Positions 62,029 to 64,000 of a stretch of DNA of 64,000 nt are shown in pieces. The notes beneath the pieces are model-generated. The model was given only the letters and a program-made list of their open reading frames with translations. It was not told the DNA's origin and did no database searches. The DNA is from UBA2330 sp035443185 (GTDB lineage Bacteria; Bacteroidota; Ignavibacteria; Tepidaquicellales; Tepidaquicellaceae). The stretch covers positions 22,442-86,441 of the forward strand of contig DAORRV010000004.1 of assembly GCA_035443185.1 (NCBI GenBank), in the 5' to 3' direction. Position 1 is the stretch's first letter, and every line of letters starts with the position of its first letter. Position numbers and translations under genes: made by a program.

Positions 62029-63762
62029 TTATCCGATTAGTTCAATTGCTTTTGAGACTGCATCATCTTTACTGACAATAATCTTTTCACCGGTTTGTCT
62101 GATCTTAATTTCTACATTTCCGTCTTTAAGATTTCTCTCACCGACTATAAGCTGTACAGGGATTCCGATCAGATCAGCATCATTGAATTTAACACCGGGT
62201 CTGACTTCTTCCCTGTCATCATATAAAACTTCTATCTTTTTCTGTTCTGTCAATTCCAAATAATATTTCTCTGCAAGATCTTTCACTTCGTCTGTCTTAC
62301 CAGAGAGACAAATCAGATTTATCTGAAACGGCGCTATTTCCCCTTTCCATATTATTCCTTTATCATCATTACTCTGTTCAATAAATGAAGCGGTAGTTCG
62401 TTCAACTCCAATTCCGTAACTTCCCATAATGATCGGATTTTCTTTACCGTCTGCATCAAGAAATTTTGCGCCGAGTGCTTCAGGATATTTTGTACCTAAC
62501 TTAAATATATGTCCGACTTCAATTGCTTTTGTAATTTTTAATTTACTTTTTTTATCAGAAGTTAGCTCGCCTTCTTTTACAATTCTCAGGTCTTTGTATT
62601 CAATACCCGGGACATCTCTTTTAATATCAATATTTTTTATGTGATGATCATTTTTATTTGCACCACTTACCAGTTCATCACTGTCTTCAAGTAAAAGATC
62701 TGCAATGATCTTAACTTTTTTATTTTTCAATACTTTTAGATTTACAGGACCTATCGATCCTGCATCTGCACCTGTTATTTCCGCCAGTTCTTCATTATGC
62801 GCAGGTCGGATATTTATTCCGAATAAATTCTGGAGCTTCAATTCATTTACTTCATCATCACCTCTCACAAGTACAAGCACATATTCATCTTCACCTTTTT
62901 CCTGTTTCGATGGATTTACAAATACTCTTGATTTTGCCAGTCTTGTTTTGTCAGTAATATTCAGGAATCCTGCAAGCTCTTCTATACTTTTAATATTCGG
63001 TGTATGAAATTCTTCAAAAGGCAGATCAGAATTTTTCCTGTCATTTTTTTCGACAAATGAAACTGCGACTTCGATATTGGATGTATAATTTCCATCTTCA
63101 CTTATTACAATATTATCTTCACCTGCCGAAGATGGAACCATAAATTCTTCAGAAGCACTTCCACCCATTGCTCCGCTGTGAGCTGATACAATTACAAAAT
63201 CAAGTCCGCATCGTGTGAAAATATTTCTGTATGCCTGAGCCATGTCATTATACGACTTATCAAGACCTTCCCAAGTGGCATCAAGCGAATACGCATCTTT
63301 CATTGTAAACTGGCGGGCTCTTAAAACTCCTGCTCTCGGACGTTCCTCATTTCTGAATTTTGACTGAATCTGATACCATACCTGCGGAAAATCTTTATAT
63401 GAAATAAGACTTGGCTTTGCAATAGAAGTAAACACTTCTTCATGAGTAGGACATAATACAAGTTCACGGTTCTTGATCCTGAACATAAGATCACCATAAT
63501 CTTCCATCCTGCCTGTTTCAGACCATAGATCATGAGGAGATAATGCAGGCAGTAAAAATTCATTACCACCGATTGCGTTCATTTCCTGACGGATAATATT
63601 TTCAACTTTTCTGAAAACTATAAGTCCAAGCGGCAAAGTAGAATAAACACCTGAAGTAAGCTGCTTTACCATTCCGGCTCTGATCATTAATTTGTGTGAA
63701 ACTGTTACGGCATCTACCGGATCATCTTTCAATGTCGGCAGAAAAAATTTAGTTAATCTCAT
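62029..63762 (-). CDS. proS: Prolyl-tRNA synthetase (bacterial type with editing insert)
   Basis: A 577-residue class II synthetase. The motif 2 region has RNEERPRAGVLRAREF-type sequence (SKFRNEERPRAGVLRARQF), motif 3 is near GIGVERTTASF, and the region between about 215 and 390 is the cis-editing insertion that removes Ala-tRNA(Pro). The anticodon-binding domain lies at the C-terminus. The start MRLTKFFLPTLKDDPVDA is standard. It is the first gene of the leftward operon at the right edge. Confidence 0.97.
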   Translation of the reverse strand: MRLTKFFLPTLKDDPVDAVTVSHKLMIRAGMVKQLTSGVYSTLPLGLIVFRKVENIIRQEMNAIGGNEFLLPALSPHDLWSETGRMEDYGDLMFRIKNRELVLCPTHEEVFTSIAKPSLISYKDFPQVWYQIQSKFRNEERPRAGVLRARQFTMKDAYSLDATWEGLDKSYNDMAQAYRNIFTRCGLDFVIVSAHSGAMGGSASEEFMVPSSAGEDNIVISEDGNYTSNIEVAVSFVEKNDRKNSDLPFEEFHTPNIKSIEELAGFLNITDKTRLAKSRVFVNPSKQEKGEDEYVLVLVRGDDEVNELKLQNLFGINIRPAHNEELAEITGADAGSIGPVNLKVLKNKKVKIIADLLLEDSDELVSGANKNDHHIKNIDIKRDVPGIEYKDLRIVKEGELTSDKKSKLKITKAIEVGHIFKLGTKYPEALGAKFLDADGKENPIIMGSYGIGVERTTASFIEQSNDDKGIIWKGEIAPFQINLICLSGKTDEVKDLAEKYYLELTEQKKIEVLYDDREEVRPGVKFNDADLIGIPVQLIVGERNLKDGNVEIKIRQTGEKIIVSKDDAVSKAIELIG

Positions 63763-63879
63763 TTTCTAAAATTTAAGCTAACAATATAAAAATGAATGGT
63801 TTCTATTACAATTCTAATATTAGTATCAGAAGAAAAGTCTAAAAATTTTTTAGAGAATTAATATTTTAATAAAAGGTAA

Positions 63880-63999
63880 GACATTCTGACTTCATATTAT
63901 GAATTTACCTCTTCCAAATTTCAGGCATATTGAAATAATTTAATTCTAAAAGGGACTTTGTATTGTCTGATCGGAGGAGATGTAAATCAGGACGGTGTT
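63880..63999 (+). pseudogene. Decayed fragment of a secreted protein C-terminal region (dockerin-like)
   Basis: The frame reads TSYYEFTSSKFQAY-stop-NNLILKG, then TLYCLIGGDVNQDGV at the window edge. The GDVNQDG motif and the preceding AYGNN signature are typical of secreted proteins in Ignavibacteria and related bacteria, often just before the C-terminal sorting domain. Here the G of AYGNN is TGA (63931-63933) and another stop lies upstream (63877-63879), so no full gene can run through. The piece continues beyond base 64000. It may be a remnant, a frameshift or an assembly error. Confidence 0.45.
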
Positions 64000-64000
64000 G

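Noticed and set aside
1..64000. tRNA, rRNA, CRISPR array, insertion sequences or prophage
   Set aside because: I saw no T-loop motif outside the tmRNA, no repeat-spacer pattern, no transposase or integrase frame and no phage structural genes.

Overview
The window is AT-rich and densely coded. It looks like a chromosome segment from a Bacteroidota/Chlorobi-group bacterium, most likely an Ignavibacteria-type organism. The evidence is an outer-membrane TonB/beta-barrel setup, a DUF3098 protein, a small 'DAYGVYA' family common in Bacteroidota, a tmRNA with no encoded CCA, and at the right edge a decayed fragment with the GDVNQDG dockerin-like motif and the preceding AY(G)NN signature typical of secreted Ignavibacteria proteins. 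There are no tRNAs, rRNAs, CRISPR arrays, insertion sequences or phage genes. The organisation is ordinary chromosome, apart from a large surface-polysaccharide locus.

Left part (1-17.7 kb). A truncated methyltransferase and a small conserved protein are followed by a sigma-54 signalling locus: an NtrC-type regulator and a 1273-residue multi-sensor histidine kinase. Flanking genes carry -24/-12 type promoter sequences: a strong one before an acidic small protein (1318-1743) and a weaker one before an outer-membrane barrel protein (7442-8032). Next comes a cluster with an envelope-stress flavour (YtxH, DUF948-like, a 49-residue lmo0937-family protein). Then there is a bacterial NHEJ pair, ku-ligD, bracketed by two paralogous ~54-residue lipoproteins. 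The rpmH-rnpA-yidD-yidC housekeeping cluster, a GT9 heptosyltransferase and tmRNA follow.

Middle part (17.8-35.2 kb), mostly minus strand. It holds DUF3098 and an M20 peptidase; a three-gene unit of a small membrane protein, a PstS-like lipoprotein and a TPR protein, downstream of tonB; an L,D-transpeptidase; and the high-affinity phosphate transporter pstS-C-A-B. An EgtD-like methyltransferase is divergent from a tryptophanase. Then come an acyl-CoA carboxylase beta subunit, murA and accA.

Right part (35.2-60 kb). This is a long minus-strand locus for surface polysaccharide. Its distal half holds a polyprenyl-phosphate sugar transferase, a fused GT2/degenerate sugar-transferase protein, a full set for GDP-D-glycero-D-manno-heptose (GmhA, HddA, GmhB, HddC) with a transaldolase and an epimerase. 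Its proximal half holds six further glycosyltransferases, three methyltransferases, a GH16 glycanase, Wzx flippase, Wzy polymerase/ligase, Wzz and Wza-type export proteins and a phosphohexomutase. The window closes with a B12-binding mutase subunit, an LPG-synthase-like membrane protein, maf and proS.

Points most worth a second look are the GT2/polyprenyl-transferase fusion with an eroded catalytic motif, the transaldolase inside the heptose genes, the sigma-54 promoter next to its likely regulator, phased repeats before the kinase gene, missing start codons in pstC and wzx, and the decayed secreted-protein remnant at the right edge.
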